NCBI GenBank assembly: GCA_024692715.1
Contig: JAILMH010000068.1
Location: 1-64,000, forward strand
DNA: 64,000 bases
DNA from: Lachnospiraceae bacterium
GTDB taxonomy: Bacteria > Bacillota > Clostridia > Lachnospirales > Lachnospiraceae
Reading direction: 5' to 3'
The notes beneath the pieces are model-generated. The model did not search any database, was not told the DNA's origin, and saw only the letters and a list, made by a program, of their open reading frames with translations. Each line of letters opens with the position of its first letter. Position 1 is the first letter of the stretch. This document shows, in pieces, positions 8,090 to 15,870 of the stretch. The position numbers were made by a program, and so were the translations under genes.

Positions 8090-8440
8090 TCAAGCCTTCT
8101 TAGCAAGCTCTGCAAGAGTTGTGAATCCTGCAGCATCGTTAACTGCCATCTCAGCAAGCATCTTTCTGTTGATGTCGATACCTGCAACCTTAAGGCCGTG
8201 CATAAGCTGGCTGTATGTAAGACCGTTAGCACGTGCAGCTGCATTGATACGAACGATCCAAAGTGATCTGAAATCTCTCTTCTTCTGCTTACGTCCAGCG
8301 AAAGAAGATGTAAGAGCTCTCATAACAGACTGCTTAGCAACTCTGTACTGCTTAGATCTAGCTCCTCTATAGCCCTTAGCGAGCTTAAGTACTCTATTGT
8401 GCTTTTTCTTTGCGTTTAATCCGCCTTTAATTCTTGCCAT
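8090..8440 (-). CDS. rplT: 50S ribosomal protein L20
   Basis: This 116-residue protein is L20, an early-assembly 23S rRNA-binding protein of the large subunit. The N-terminus [24 protein letters not shown] and the later [14 protein letters not shown]-type stretch are diagnostic, and the length is normal. It is the last gene of the conserved infC-rpmI-rplT operon, 27 bases after rpmI. In Firmicutes L20 represses this operon by binding the infC leader. The structured leader upstream of infC is consistent with that. Confidence 0.97.
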   Translation of the reverse strand: MARIKGGLNAKKKHNRVLKLAKGYRGARSKQYRVAKQSVMRALTSSFAGRKQKKRDFRSLWIVRINAAARANGLTYSQLMHGLKVAGIDINRKMLAEMAVNDAAGFTTLAELAKKA

Positions 8441-8467
8441 TGTCTAATCCTCCTTACACGCCGAAAA

Positions 8468-8665
8468 TTATAAATACGGCATAATCTTCTTCATTGTCTT
8501 TACGTTTGTTGAATCAACCATTGCTGCATGTCTAAGATTTCTCTTAGTCTTAGCTGACTTCTTTGTAAGGATATGACGCTTATAAGCCTTGAATCTCTTG
8601 AGCTTTCCTGTTCCTGTAACCTTAAAACGTTTTGCTGCGGACCTGTTGGTCTTCATTTTTGGCAT
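8468..8665 (-). CDS. rpmI: 50S ribosomal protein L35
   Basis: This 65-residue protein starts [18 protein letters not shown], the L35 signature, and is very basic. I use the ATG at 8665 with an AGGAGG site ahead. Extending to the longest frame would add eleven residues that run through that site. It lies between infC and rplT as in most bacteria. Confidence 0.97.
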   Translation of the reverse strand: MPKMKTNRSAAKRFKVTGTGKLKRFKAYKRHILTKKSAKTKRNLRHAAMVDSTNVKTMKKIMPYL

Positions 8666-8681
8666 GATAAAAATCCTCCTG

Positions 8682-9188
8682 TTATTTTTTCTCAGCAAGC
8701 TGTATCGTCATTGATCGGCCTTCAATCTTTGCAGGTTTCTCAACAACTGCTACATCAGCCAGATTGGCTGCGAAATCGTCCAGAATATGTTTGCTGGCAC
8801 TCATGTGGGCCATCTCACGTCCTCTGAAACGGAGTGTAATCTTTACTCTATTTCCCTTAGAAAGGAACTTTCTTGCTGCATTGGCTTTTGTGTTCAGATC
8901 ATTAGTATCGATGTTAGGTGAAAGTCTGATCTCCTTAACTTCGATAGTCTTCTGTTTTTTCTTTGCATCCTTCTCACGGCGAGCCTGCTCATATCTATAC
9001 TTACCGTAATCTACGATTTTACAAACCGGCGGCTTTGCGTTAGGTGCAATTTTTACAAGATCCAATCCAGCCTCTTTGGCGCGGTCAAGTGCATCCCTGA
9101 TTGGCATAACACCAAGCTGTTCTCCATCGTCTCCGATCAAACGTACTTCTCTGTCTCTGATCTGTTCATTGATATATAAGTCGCTAAT
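8682..9188 (-). CDS. infC: Translation initiation factor IF-3 (AUU start)
   Basis: IF-3 binds the 30S subunit, keeps it apart from 50S and checks the initiator codon and tRNA. The 168-residue frame shows the [13 protein letters not shown] start and the [11 protein letters not shown]-terminal domain motif. The only good ribosome binding site (AGGAGG) is 9 bases before an ATT codon at 9188, and no ATG, GTG or TTG fits, so I call an AUU start, giving (M)[14 protein letters not shown] starts on infC are known from E. coli, where IF-3 autoregulates by discriminating against them. The longer ATG-initiated frame would run through the leader hairpin and has no site. Confidence 0.9.
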   Translation of the reverse strand: MSDLYINEQIRDREVRLIGDDGEQLGVMPIRDALDRAKEAGLDLVKIAPNAKPPVCKIVDYGKYRYEQARREKDAKKKQKTIEVKEIRLSPNIDTNDLNTKANAARKFLSKGNRVKITLRFRGREMAHMSASKHILDDFAANLADVAVVEKPAKIEGRSMTIQLAEKK

Positions 9189-9363
9189 TGCCTTATACCT
9201 CCTGCCTTTGCGGCAAATCCTAAATAAGTTAATTTCCCCATAACTAAAGATGGACAGTACAAAACAAAGTTTTATACTGTCCATGAATAATCATAATCTT
9301 AGTATAAACACCTGATAGCCTCTTGCTTCAGGGTGAGAGCTTCGCTCTGCTTTGTTTTCGTAC
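9189..9363 (-). ncRNA. Structured infC leader (L20-leader-like)
   Basis: The roughly 175-base untranslated leader between the infC promoter and its AUU start contains a small GAGCGAAGCTC-type hairpin and, at 9249-9283, a 16-pair hairpin with a three-base loop and one G-U pair. No T tract follows, so it is not an ordinary terminator. L20 autoregulation of this operon is established in Firmicutes. Assignment to that class is inference. Confidence 0.5.
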
Positions 9364-9369
9364 TTGAAT

Positions 9370-9398
9370 AGATTACCACTATTAAATCACCGAGTCAA
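9370..9398 (-). promoter_or_regulatory. Promoter of infC-rpmI-rplT
   Basis: TTGACT (9398-9393), a 17-base spacer and TAATCT (9375-9370) lie on the minus strand just after the thrS stop. Start is expected near 9363. The GTACTTGA/TCAAGTAC inverted repeat around it may also weaken thrS read-through. Confidence 0.75.
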
Positions 9399-9406
9399 GT
9401 ACTTTT

Positions 9407-11335
9407 TTATTTTTCTGCTGGCTTTTCTTCACGTCTTACACGATCACGGATTTCAGCTGACACTGCTTCGATGAATTCATCTACCGTCTTAGAACCTTCA
9501 TCTCCTTCATATCTTGAACGAACTGAAACCATTTCGCTCTCCTGCTCCTTGGCACCTACTACGAGCATGTAAGGAACTCTCTGAAGTGTAGCCTCTCTGA
9601 TCTTAAAGCCGATCTTCTCAGCTCTTTCATCCATTTCTACACGGATTCCTGCAGCCTTGATCTTATCTGTAACCTTCTTTGCATAATCAGAGAACTTGTC
9701 AGAAATAGGAAGTACTCTGACCTGTACCGGTGAAAGCCATGTAGGGAATTTTCCTGCATAGTTCTCTGTAAGAATTCCGATGAAACGCTCAACTGATCCA
9801 AATACAACTCTGTGGATCATTACAGGCTGATGTTCTTCACCATCTGCTCCGATATACTTAAGATCAAAGTTATGAGGAAGCTGGAAATCAAGCTGAATAG
9901 TTCCGCACTGCCATGTTCTCTTAAGGCAGTCCTCAAGGTGGAAATCAATCTTAGGGCCATAGAATGCGCCGTCTCCTTCATTGATCTCATAAGGGATACC
10001 CATCTTTTCAAGAGCATTCTTAAGACCGTTTGTAGCATTTTCCCAATCCTCATCAGATCCCATGTGATCCTCAGGCATTGTTGAAAGCTCTACTGTATAC
10101 TTAAACTCAAACTTCTCATAGAACTTATTGATAAGTTTTACGATATGTTCGATCTCAGCTTCGATCTGATCAGGTGCAACAAATTCATGCGCATCATCCT
10201 GATGGAAGCAGCGTACTCTCATAAGTCCATGAAGAGCACCTGATGCCTCATGACGGTGAACAAGTCCAACCTCCGCAAGTCTCATAGGAAGCTCTTTATA
10301 AGAGTGAGGCTGCATCTTATATACAAGAATTGATCCCGGGCAGTTCATAGGCTTGATGCAGAACGGCTGGTCATCAATAGTTGTTGAGTACATATTATCT
10401 TTGTAATGATCCCAGTGACCTGAAGTGATCCAGAGATTACGATCAAGCATAACAGGTGTCTCGATCTCCTGATATCCATTTGCGTAATGAACCTCTCTCC
10501 AGTATTTCATGAGCTCATTACGAAGGATCATTCCATTCGGGAGGAAGAATGGGAAGCCCGGTCCTTCATCTGTGAACATGAAGAGTCCCATTTCTTTACC
10601 GATCTTTCTGTGATCTCTCTTTTTAGCTTCCTCTAAGATGTAAAGATACTCGTCAAGATCTGCCTTCTTGGCAAATGCAGTACCATAGATACGGGTAAGC
10701 ATCTTATTCTTAGAATCACCTCTCCAGTATGCGCCTGCAAGCTTCATGAGCTTGAATGCTTTAACACCCTTTGTTGAAACAAGATGAGGTCCTGCGCAAA
10801 GATCTGTAAACTCGCCCTGCTTATAAAGGCTGATGACAGCATCTTCCGGAAGGTCTTCGATAAGCTGAACCTTATAAGGCTCGTTCTTTTCCTTAAAGAA
10901 CTTGATTGCTTCTTCCCTTGAAAGTTCAAAGCGCTCAAGCTTAAGATCTTCCTTGATGATCTTCTTCATCTCAGCTTCGATCTTTTCAAAATCATCTGTT
11001 GTAAGTGGTGTCGCACTGTCGACGTCATAATAGAAACCATCATCAACAGAAGGTCCGATGGCTAACTGAATCTCAGGATAGAGACGTTTCAGCGCCTGAG
11101 CAAGAACATGTGACGCAGTGTGCCTGATGGTTGCTAAACCACCCTTGGTATCTGCAGTGAGGATGTTCAGTGTGCAGTCTTCAGAGATAGTAGTTCGAAG
11201 ATCTACTCTCTCCCCATTAACTTCGCCTGCACAGGTATTACGTGCAAGACCTGCACTAATATCCTCGGCAATCTCAATTACTGTCTTAGGTTCGCTGTAC
11301 TCACGTACAGAGCCATCTTTTAATGTGACTTTCAT
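9407..11335 (-). CDS. thrS: Threonine-tRNA ligase
   Basis: This 642-residue class II synthetase charges tRNA-Thr. The domain order is TGS (MKVTLKDGSVREY), a second additional domain with the HxxxH zinc/editing motif (RHTASHVLAQAL), the catalytic core (motif 2 region MRVRCFHQDDAH, zinc ligands including IKPMNCPGS) and a C-terminal anticodon-binding domain (PVQVRVLPIS). I use the ATG at 11335 with AAAGGAG ahead. The longer frame runs through the leader. No T-box is recognisable, unusually for a clostridial thrS. Confidence 0.96.
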   Translation of the reverse strand: MKVTLKDGSVREYSEPKTVIEIAEDISAGLARNTCAGEVNGERVDLRTTISEDCTLNILTADTKGGLATIRHTASHVLAQALKRLYPEIQLAIGPSVDDGFYYDVDSATPLTTDDFEKIEAEMKKIIKEDLKLERFELSREEAIKFFKEKNEPYKVQLIEDLPEDAVISLYKQGEFTDLCAGPHLVSTKGVKAFKLMKLAGAYWRGDSKNKMLTRIYGTAFAKKADLDEYLYILEEAKKRDHRKIGKEMGLFMFTDEGPGFPFFLPNGMILRNELMKYWREVHYANGYQEIETPVMLDRNLWITSGHWDHYKDNMYSTTIDDQPFCIKPMNCPGSILVYKMQPHSYKELPMRLAEVGLVHRHEASGALHGLMRVRCFHQDDAHEFVAPDQIEAEIEHIVKLINKFYEKFEFKYTVELSTMPEDHMGSDEDWENATNGLKNALEKMGIPYEINEGDGAFYGPKIDFHLEDCLKRTWQCGTIQLDFQLPHNFDLKYIGADGEEHQPVMIHRVVFGSVERFIGILTENYAGKFPTWLSPVQVRVLPISDKFSDYAKKVTDKIKAAGIRVEMDERAEKIGFKIREATLQRVPYMLVVGAKEQESEMVSVRSRYEGDEGSKTVDEFIEAVSAEIRDRVRREEKPAEK

Positions 11336-11419
11336 TTTTTCTCCTTTCCCGGCCAATGAAAACGCAGCCAACAACTCAACAGCTCTGCCGTTAAAGTCTT
11401 GACCTAATTGCGTTTTGGT

Positions 11420-11425
11420 ATTATA
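11420..11425 (-). promoter_or_regulatory. Probable thrS -10 element
   Basis: A perfect TATAAT has only a weak -35 (TTAAAC, 17 bases upstream). The leader that follows (11336-11413) can form a 6-pair hairpin AACGGC-AGA-GCTGTT (11378-11392) enclosed by an ACGCA/TGCGT stem. Neither the T-box consensus nor a leader terminator is present. Confidence 0.45.
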
Positions 11426-11472
11426 CGCACTGCATACCACCGGTTTAAGTTTTATTAAATTATATTTATCAT

Positions 11473-11503
11473 AACAAAAGCTCAGGATACCTTCCTGAGC
11501 TTT
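11473..11503 (-). terminator. Terminator after the SEC-C gene
   Basis: An 11-pair hairpin (AAAGCTCAGGA/TCCTGAGCTTT) is followed by TTGTT on the minus strand. It separates the SEC-C gene from thrS. Confidence 0.8.
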
Positions 11504-11536
11504 CGTTTGATATCTTTATTGATTCACAGATAAAAT

Positions 11537-12046
11537 TTATGCATTCTTGCCATGACAGAACTTATACTTCTTACCACTTCCGCAAGGACATGGATCATTT
11601 CTGCCGACCTTTTTCTCACCACGAACAAAAGTCTGTGAGCGCTTCTGCTCCTTATAGTACTGTTCTTTTTCTTCAGGTGTGAAGATGTTGTTCCACTCTT
11701 CAAGGCCAAAGAGCCAATCAGCCTTGGCTGCAACCATGTTCTTGTAAAGCTTTACCTTGTCGAAACCAAGAGAAACAACTGTATCCTCTTCCATATTCTC
11801 AATATCGTTCTCGATCTTGAGGGACTCCTGGATACCATCGAGGAAGCCTGTCATTGTCATAATGTCAACGCCATACTTCTCAGCAAGTTCTTTAACAGTT
11901 CCCTTAACCTCTTCATCAGGGTTCTTAAGAAGGATAGCGTAGATATCACGCTCTTTCATGAAATAATCCTTCCAAAGTCTCTGAAGATCACCTTTATTTG
12001 CCGTTGGAGAGTAAGCCATATCTCTCCACTGTTCTAACAGTGCCAT
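11537..12046 (-). CDS. SEC-C zinc-binding domain protein
   Basis: This 169-residue protein ends in a SEC-C motif, [19 protein letters not shown] (CxCx8CH), the zinc-binding tail also found on SecA and on many small proteins. The N-terminal 120 residues are helical and acidic, without a domain I recognise. The SEC-C tail of SecA contacts SecB and ribosomes. Here the function is unknown. The start has GGAGG 11 bases ahead. The gene is transcribed alone, ending at the terminator before thrS. Confidence 0.85.
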   Translation of the reverse strand: MALLEQWRDMAYSPTANKGDLQRLWKDYFMKERDIYAILLKNPDEEVKGTVKELAEKYGVDIMTMTGFLDGIQESLKIENDIENMEEDTVVSLGFDKVKLYKNMVAAKADWLFGLEEWNNIFTPEEKEQYYKEQKRSQTFVRGEKKVGRNDPCPCGSGKKYKFCHGKNA

Positions 12047-12155
12047 AGTTTTATAAATCCTCCATATAAATATCGTTACATGATTATTTTTGCTTTTTCA
12101 GCGGTACATGGTATTATATAATAAATTTAAAAAAAATGAAAGTCAGGTTTTTATC

Positions 12156-12401
12156 ATGTTCAAGCGAATCTCTGCAATTATTGGAATCATTATTCTCGCA
12201 GCCCTTTATATTACAGCACTTGCAGCAGCCCTTACGGGAAGTCCCGCTGCCGGAAAAATATTTATCGCAAGTATCATGTGCACCGTTTTCATTCCTGTAA
12301 TGATCCATATGCTGCTGATGATGAATAATGCCCGCAAAGGTAAATCCTGGATGGATGAACCTTACTCATACCGTGAAAAGAAAGACAAAAACGATCACTG
12401 A
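12156..12401 (+). CDS. Small two-helix membrane protein
   Basis: An 81-residue protein with two hydrophobic helices (about residues 5-28 and 36-57) and a short charged cytoplasmic tail ending YREKKDKNDH. I do not recognise the family. I chose the ATG at 12156 because the longer frame includes an implausible charged leader. The ribosome binding site is weak (CAGG). A TATAAT at 12117-12122 is a possible -10. It is one of few plus-strand genes here and overlaps the 3' end of recJ by seven bases in convergent orientation. Confidence 0.55.
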   Translation: MFKRISAIIGIIILAALYITALAAALTGSPAAGKIFIASIMCTVFIPVMIHMLLMMNNARKGKSWMDEPYSYREKKDKNDH

Positions 12402-14125
12402 TAATTCTTTATGATTATCTGTATATTCCTACTGCCGCGGAATTCATTGATATCCGGGCTGTAGGTTATAGAGATCACCGGATGGTCCAGGATATAATTT
12501 TCCAAGCCTTCCGCATCTCCAAAATACACCGCATCCATCTTTACACCGCTTCCGTCATCAGCTGTGCACTTATAGACATTTCTGTTCTTTCCAAGAACTC
12601 TTCCGCCGGTTATACTTACATTTTTCTCGGCAAAAAGCGCTCTCTCATTCGATGTCCCGCACGGTTCCAAAAGTTTTAATTCTTCCGCAAAACCTATTGT
12701 CGCATATTTAAGCGGCATTACCATGTCTATCTTTATCTTTGCCGCAAGCTCATCTTCTGTAAGTGTGCAGTTCTCATTGAGTCTTTTTCTGAATTCATCC
12801 ACCCTGTCAAGCTCAAGTGAAAGTCCCGCTGCCATGGCATGACCTCCAAATTTAATGAATATATCACTGACCTTTGTCATTTCTTCATACATATTATATT
12901 CATCTATCGAACGTCCTGAGCCTTTGGCGCAGGTCTCTCCTTCTGAAGTCTTACCCATTGTCAGTATAAATGTCGGTTTTCCTGTACGTTCTCTCACTTT
13001 ACCGGCTACTATCCCGGCTATCGACTCATGCGCATCAGGGAGAAGTATAACAAGTACACGGTCATTTTCTCTTTCCGGTGAACAGGCTTCATCCATCGCC
13101 GCTATTACACCCTGCTCCGTAAGATTCTTTCTGGACTCATTCATTTCTTTAAGCATCACTGCGTATGAATGCGCCGATGATTCGTCCTGTGCAAGAAGAA
13201 GCTGAAGTGCATTTTCTGCAGAATCAAGTCTTCCTGTGGCATTAAGACACGGTCCCAGAATAAATCCCACATGATAAGGTGAAAGCGTATTTTCTGTAAG
13301 CTCATTTATCCCGATCAATGCCTGCATCCCGATATTTGTCGTATTTTCAAGTCTTTTAAGACCGTTTTTCACAAGTGTTCTGTTCTCACCTGTAAGCGGC
13401 ATTACGTCACCGATAGTAGCGAACGCTGCTATCTCATAAAAATCATTATCTGCCGGAACCGGAATTCCCATCGTATCCAAAAGATCCAAAACCACTTTCC
13501 AGGCTACGACTGCTCCGCATATTTCTTTATACGGTGTCTCATCTCCGGCTCTGTGAGGGTCTACTATGGCTTCTGCTCTTACAAGCTTTTCTATTTTTTC
13601 ACCATTTTCCTCATAAAAAGGGACCTGATGATGATCCGTGACCAGCACCGTCATTCCCAATTCAACTGCAAGCTCTATCTCATTTATTGCAGCTATTCCA
13701 TTATCACAGGTGATTATCGTATCAATTCCGGCGTCTTTAGCATCTCTTATCAGCTTGTCATTCAATCCGTAGCCGTCTTTAACACGATGCGGTATGACAT
13801 GGTCAACTGTTCCGCCGGCCATTCGTATGCCCTTCATCAAAATGTATGTTGAGCATACACCGTCAATGTCATAATCTCCTATAACACGTATTTTAACTCC
13901 ACTTTTTATCTTTCCTGCAAGTATCTCAACAAGCTTTTCACAGTCTTTCATGACTATTCCGTCTGTCAGCTGGGCTTTCTCCGAATGCAGAAAAGCCGCG
14001 GCATCAACATCACTGTCGATTCCGCGGTTACGCATTATACGGGCGATCATTGGAGACACGCCCCAGCGTGCTCCAAGTTCCCTGTAATCACCTGATTTAG
14101 TTGTTACAAACCATTTTTCTTTCAT
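12395..14125 (-). CDS. recJ: Single-stranded-DNA-specific exonuclease RecJ
   Basis: RecJ is a 5'-to-3' single-strand exonuclease used in RecF-type recombination and in base-excision and mismatch repair. The 576-residue protein shows the DHH-family catalytic motifs: GDYDIDGVCS (motif I), CDNGIAA (motif II), VTDHHQVP (motif III) and VDPHRAGDETPYKEICGA (motif IV). It also has the DHHA1 nucleic-acid-binding region with KGSGRS and FGGHAMAAGL, and a C-terminal OB-like domain. Its ATG overlaps the scfB stop by four bases, so it is translationally coupled to the SCIFF maturase gene. Confidence 0.95.
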   Translation of the reverse strand: MKEKWFVTTKSGDYRELGARWGVSPMIARIMRNRGIDSDVDAAAFLHSEKAQLTDGIVMKDCEKLVEILAGKIKSGVKIRVIGDYDIDGVCSTYILMKGIRMAGGTVDHVIPHRVKDGYGLNDKLIRDAKDAGIDTIITCDNGIAAINEIELAVELGMTVLVTDHHQVPFYEENGEKIEKLVRAEAIVDPHRAGDETPYKEICGAVVAWKVVLDLLDTMGIPVPADNDFYEIAAFATIGDVMPLTGENRTLVKNGLKRLENTTNIGMQALIGINELTENTLSPYHVGFILGPCLNATGRLDSAENALQLLLAQDESSAHSYAVMLKEMNESRKNLTEQGVIAAMDEACSPERENDRVLVILLPDAHESIAGIVAGKVRERTGKPTFILTMGKTSEGETCAKGSGRSIDEYNMYEEMTKVSDIFIKFGGHAMAAGLSLELDRVDEFRKRLNENCTLTEDELAAKIKIDMVMPLKYATIGFAEELKLLEPCGTSNERALFAEKNVSITGGRVLGKNRNVYKCTADDGSGVKMDAVYFGDAEGLENYILDHPVISITYSPDINEFRGSRNIQIIIKNYQ

Positions 14126-15534
14126 GCGCCTTCTTCTGTAGCTTCTTTTTCCTGTTCTTCTGCGTCAGCAAGTGCTGCCTTGATCATGATCGCGCACTCA
14201 ATTCTCTTTCTCTGAAGATCGCAGCCAAGTTTATAGTTACCTGTAAGACTTCCTGTTGAATGCCATGAATTAGCTGCACATCCACCTGAGCAATAGAACT
14301 TGGCAAAGCAGTTTCTGCATTCCGGCTTAGCATATACATTACATCTTCCGAACTCTTCACCGATCTCAGGATTCTTAATGCCTTCGAATACATTACCCAT
14401 AAGGAATTTCTCCTCGCCGACAAACTGGTGACAAGGATAAATATCTCCCCAAGGTGTTACCGCAATATATTCTCCGCCTGAACCACAGCCTGAAAGTCTC
14501 TTTGCGATACATGGACCGCCTTCGAGGTCGATCATGAAGTGGAAGAAATTGATAAATCTTCCTGCTTTACGTCTCTTTATGATCTCCTTTGCAAGAATAT
14601 CATACTGCTCAAGAAGTGTAGGTACATCCTCTTCTCTAAGTGCATAATCTTCCTTAGGATCACAAACTACAGGCTCAACAGAGATCTGCTCGAATCCAAG
14701 GTCGTGAAGATGAAGAACGTCCTGAGCGAAATCAAGATTATTATGTGTATATGTTCCACGCACATAATAATTTGTCTGATTTCGGCTCTCAGCAGCCTTC
14801 TGGAACTTAGGCACGATAAGATCATAAGATGATACGTTCTTATTTGCTGTAGGTCTCATAAGATCATGGATCTTCTTACGGCCATCGATAGAGAGAACGA
14901 GATTTCCCATCTCTTTGTTTGCAAATTCAAGAATTTCATCGTTTAAGAGTACACCGTTTGTTGTAAGTGTGAAACGGAACTTTTTATTTCTGATCTTTTC
15001 CTGTGAACGTCCATATGCAACGAGCTTTTTAACAACATCAAAGTTCATTGTCGGCTCGCCGCCAAAGAAGTCAACCTCAAGGTTTACGCGGTTGCCTGAG
15101 TGATCCATAAGATAATCAAGCGCCTGCTTACCTACCTCATAGCTCATCATAGCACGACGTCCATGATATTCTCCTTCTTCAGCAAAACAATATTTACAGC
15201 GAAGGTTACAATCGTGAGCTATATGGAGGCACATAGCCTTTACGATGTGATCCTTTACTTTTCGTTCTGTGAATTTATCAACGTAGTCCTCATAGATATC
15301 CTTTGTATAGAGGGAGCCGGCCTCAGCAAGTTCTCTGATCTCTTCTGCAACTTCTTTGATATCTGCATCAGAATACTTGCCGGATGTCTTCTCTCTAAGC
15401 TCTTCTACTGTAGCATCAAGATTGTCTTCCATCAGAGGAATAAGATCGTAAACAATCTCATCAACCACATGTACTGCTCCGGAGTTAACGTCCATTACAA
15501 TGTTATATCCATTATTTTTATATTCGTGAATCAT
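14122..15534 (-). CDS. scfB: SCIFF radical SAM maturase
   Basis: This 470-residue radical-SAM/SPASM enzyme (TIGR03974 type) installs a thioether crosslink in the six-cysteine peptide SCIFF encoded just upstream. It has an N-terminal RiPP-recognition-like region (residues about 1-80), the cluster motif CNLRCKYC, the FFGGEP SAM motif, and a C-terminal SPASM domain with CGSG, IYPCHQF and CRNCFAKFYCSGGCAA for two auxiliary clusters. Characterised homologues join a Cys to a Thr of SCIFF. AAAGG precedes the ATG. It follows scfA by about 100 bases containing a hairpin and overlaps recJ. Confidence 0.93.
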   Translation of the reverse strand: MIHEYKNNGYNIVMDVNSGAVHVVDEIVYDLIPLMEDNLDATVEELREKTSGKYSDADIKEVAEEIRELAEAGSLYTKDIYEDYVDKFTERKVKDHIVKAMCLHIAHDCNLRCKYCFAEEGEYHGRRAMMSYEVGKQALDYLMDHSGNRVNLEVDFFGGEPTMNFDVVKKLVAYGRSQEKIRNKKFRFTLTTNGVLLNDEILEFANKEMGNLVLSIDGRKKIHDLMRPTANKNVSSYDLIVPKFQKAAESRNQTNYYVRGTYTHNNLDFAQDVLHLHDLGFEQISVEPVVCDPKEDYALREEDVPTLLEQYDILAKEIIKRRKAGRFINFFHFMIDLEGGPCIAKRLSGCGSGGEYIAVTPWGDIYPCHQFVGEEKFLMGNVFEGIKNPEIGEEFGRCNVYAKPECRNCFAKFYCSGGCAANSWHSTGSLTGNYKLGCDLQRKRIECAIMIKAALADAEEQEKEATEEGA

Positions 15535-15571
15535 ACTAACCTTTCATTACAACTAATACTTAGATGTCATA

Positions 15572-15609
15572 CATAAAGGCGCGAATGATTATGATTAATC
15601 TTTCGCGCC
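15572..15609 (-). terminator. Hairpin between scfA and scfB (attenuator-like)
   Basis: An 8-pair GC-rich stem (GGCGCGAA/TTCGCGCC) with an inner 5-pair GATTA/TAATC continuation is followed by only TTTATG. It looks like a partial terminator or stability element that would yield more scfA than scfB RNA (inference). Confidence 0.6.
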
Positions 15610-15635
15610 CCTGTCTGCATATTGAACAGAATCTA

Positions 15636-15782
15636 TTATCTATTCTTGTTTTCGCAGGACTGGTTTCCTACTGTGCAGCTTGTCTTGCATGCTGACTGGC
15701 AAGAAGTCTGGCACTCGCCGCATCCGCCTGTTGTCATGCTCTTCTTATAATCTCTTGTGTTTAAAGTCTTTACATGCTTCAT
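15636..15782 (-). CDS. scfA: SCIFF six-cysteine peptide precursor
   Basis: This 48-residue peptide starts MKHVKTLNTRDYKKSM and has cysteines at 21, 24, 28, 32, 36 and 43 within CQSACKTSCTVGNQSC, the SCIFF (six cysteines in forty-five residues, TIGR03973) signature. Its leader is recognised by ScfB. In the characterised homologue the thioether joins Cys32 and Thr37, and both residues are present here. The biological role of the mature peptide is unknown although it is near-universal in Clostridia. A strong AAGGAGG lies ahead of the ATG, followed by the maturase gene. Confidence 0.95.
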   Translation of the reverse strand: MKHVKTLNTRDYKKSMTTGGCGECQTSCQSACKTSCTVGNQSCENKNR

Positions 15783-15824
15783 ATTAAATTCCTCCTTAAA
15801 ACATTGATAAACACACTTTAAAAA

Positions 15825-15853
15825 ATTATATCACAACACATGTTTGCTGAAAA
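15825..15853 (-). promoter_or_regulatory. Promoter of scfA-scfB-recJ
   Basis: An extended -10, TGATATAAT (15833-15825), has a weak TTTTCA -35 17 bases upstream. Start is expected near 15818, 35 bases before the scfA ATG. Confidence 0.65.
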
Positions 15854-15870
15854 GGTATGAATTTTCACCG

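Noticed and set aside
11336-11472. T-box leader for thrS
   Set aside because: Neither the GGGTGGNACCGCG-like sequence nor an antiterminator/terminator pair is present. GGTGGTATGCAG upstream of the -10 only partly resembles it and lies outside the transcript.
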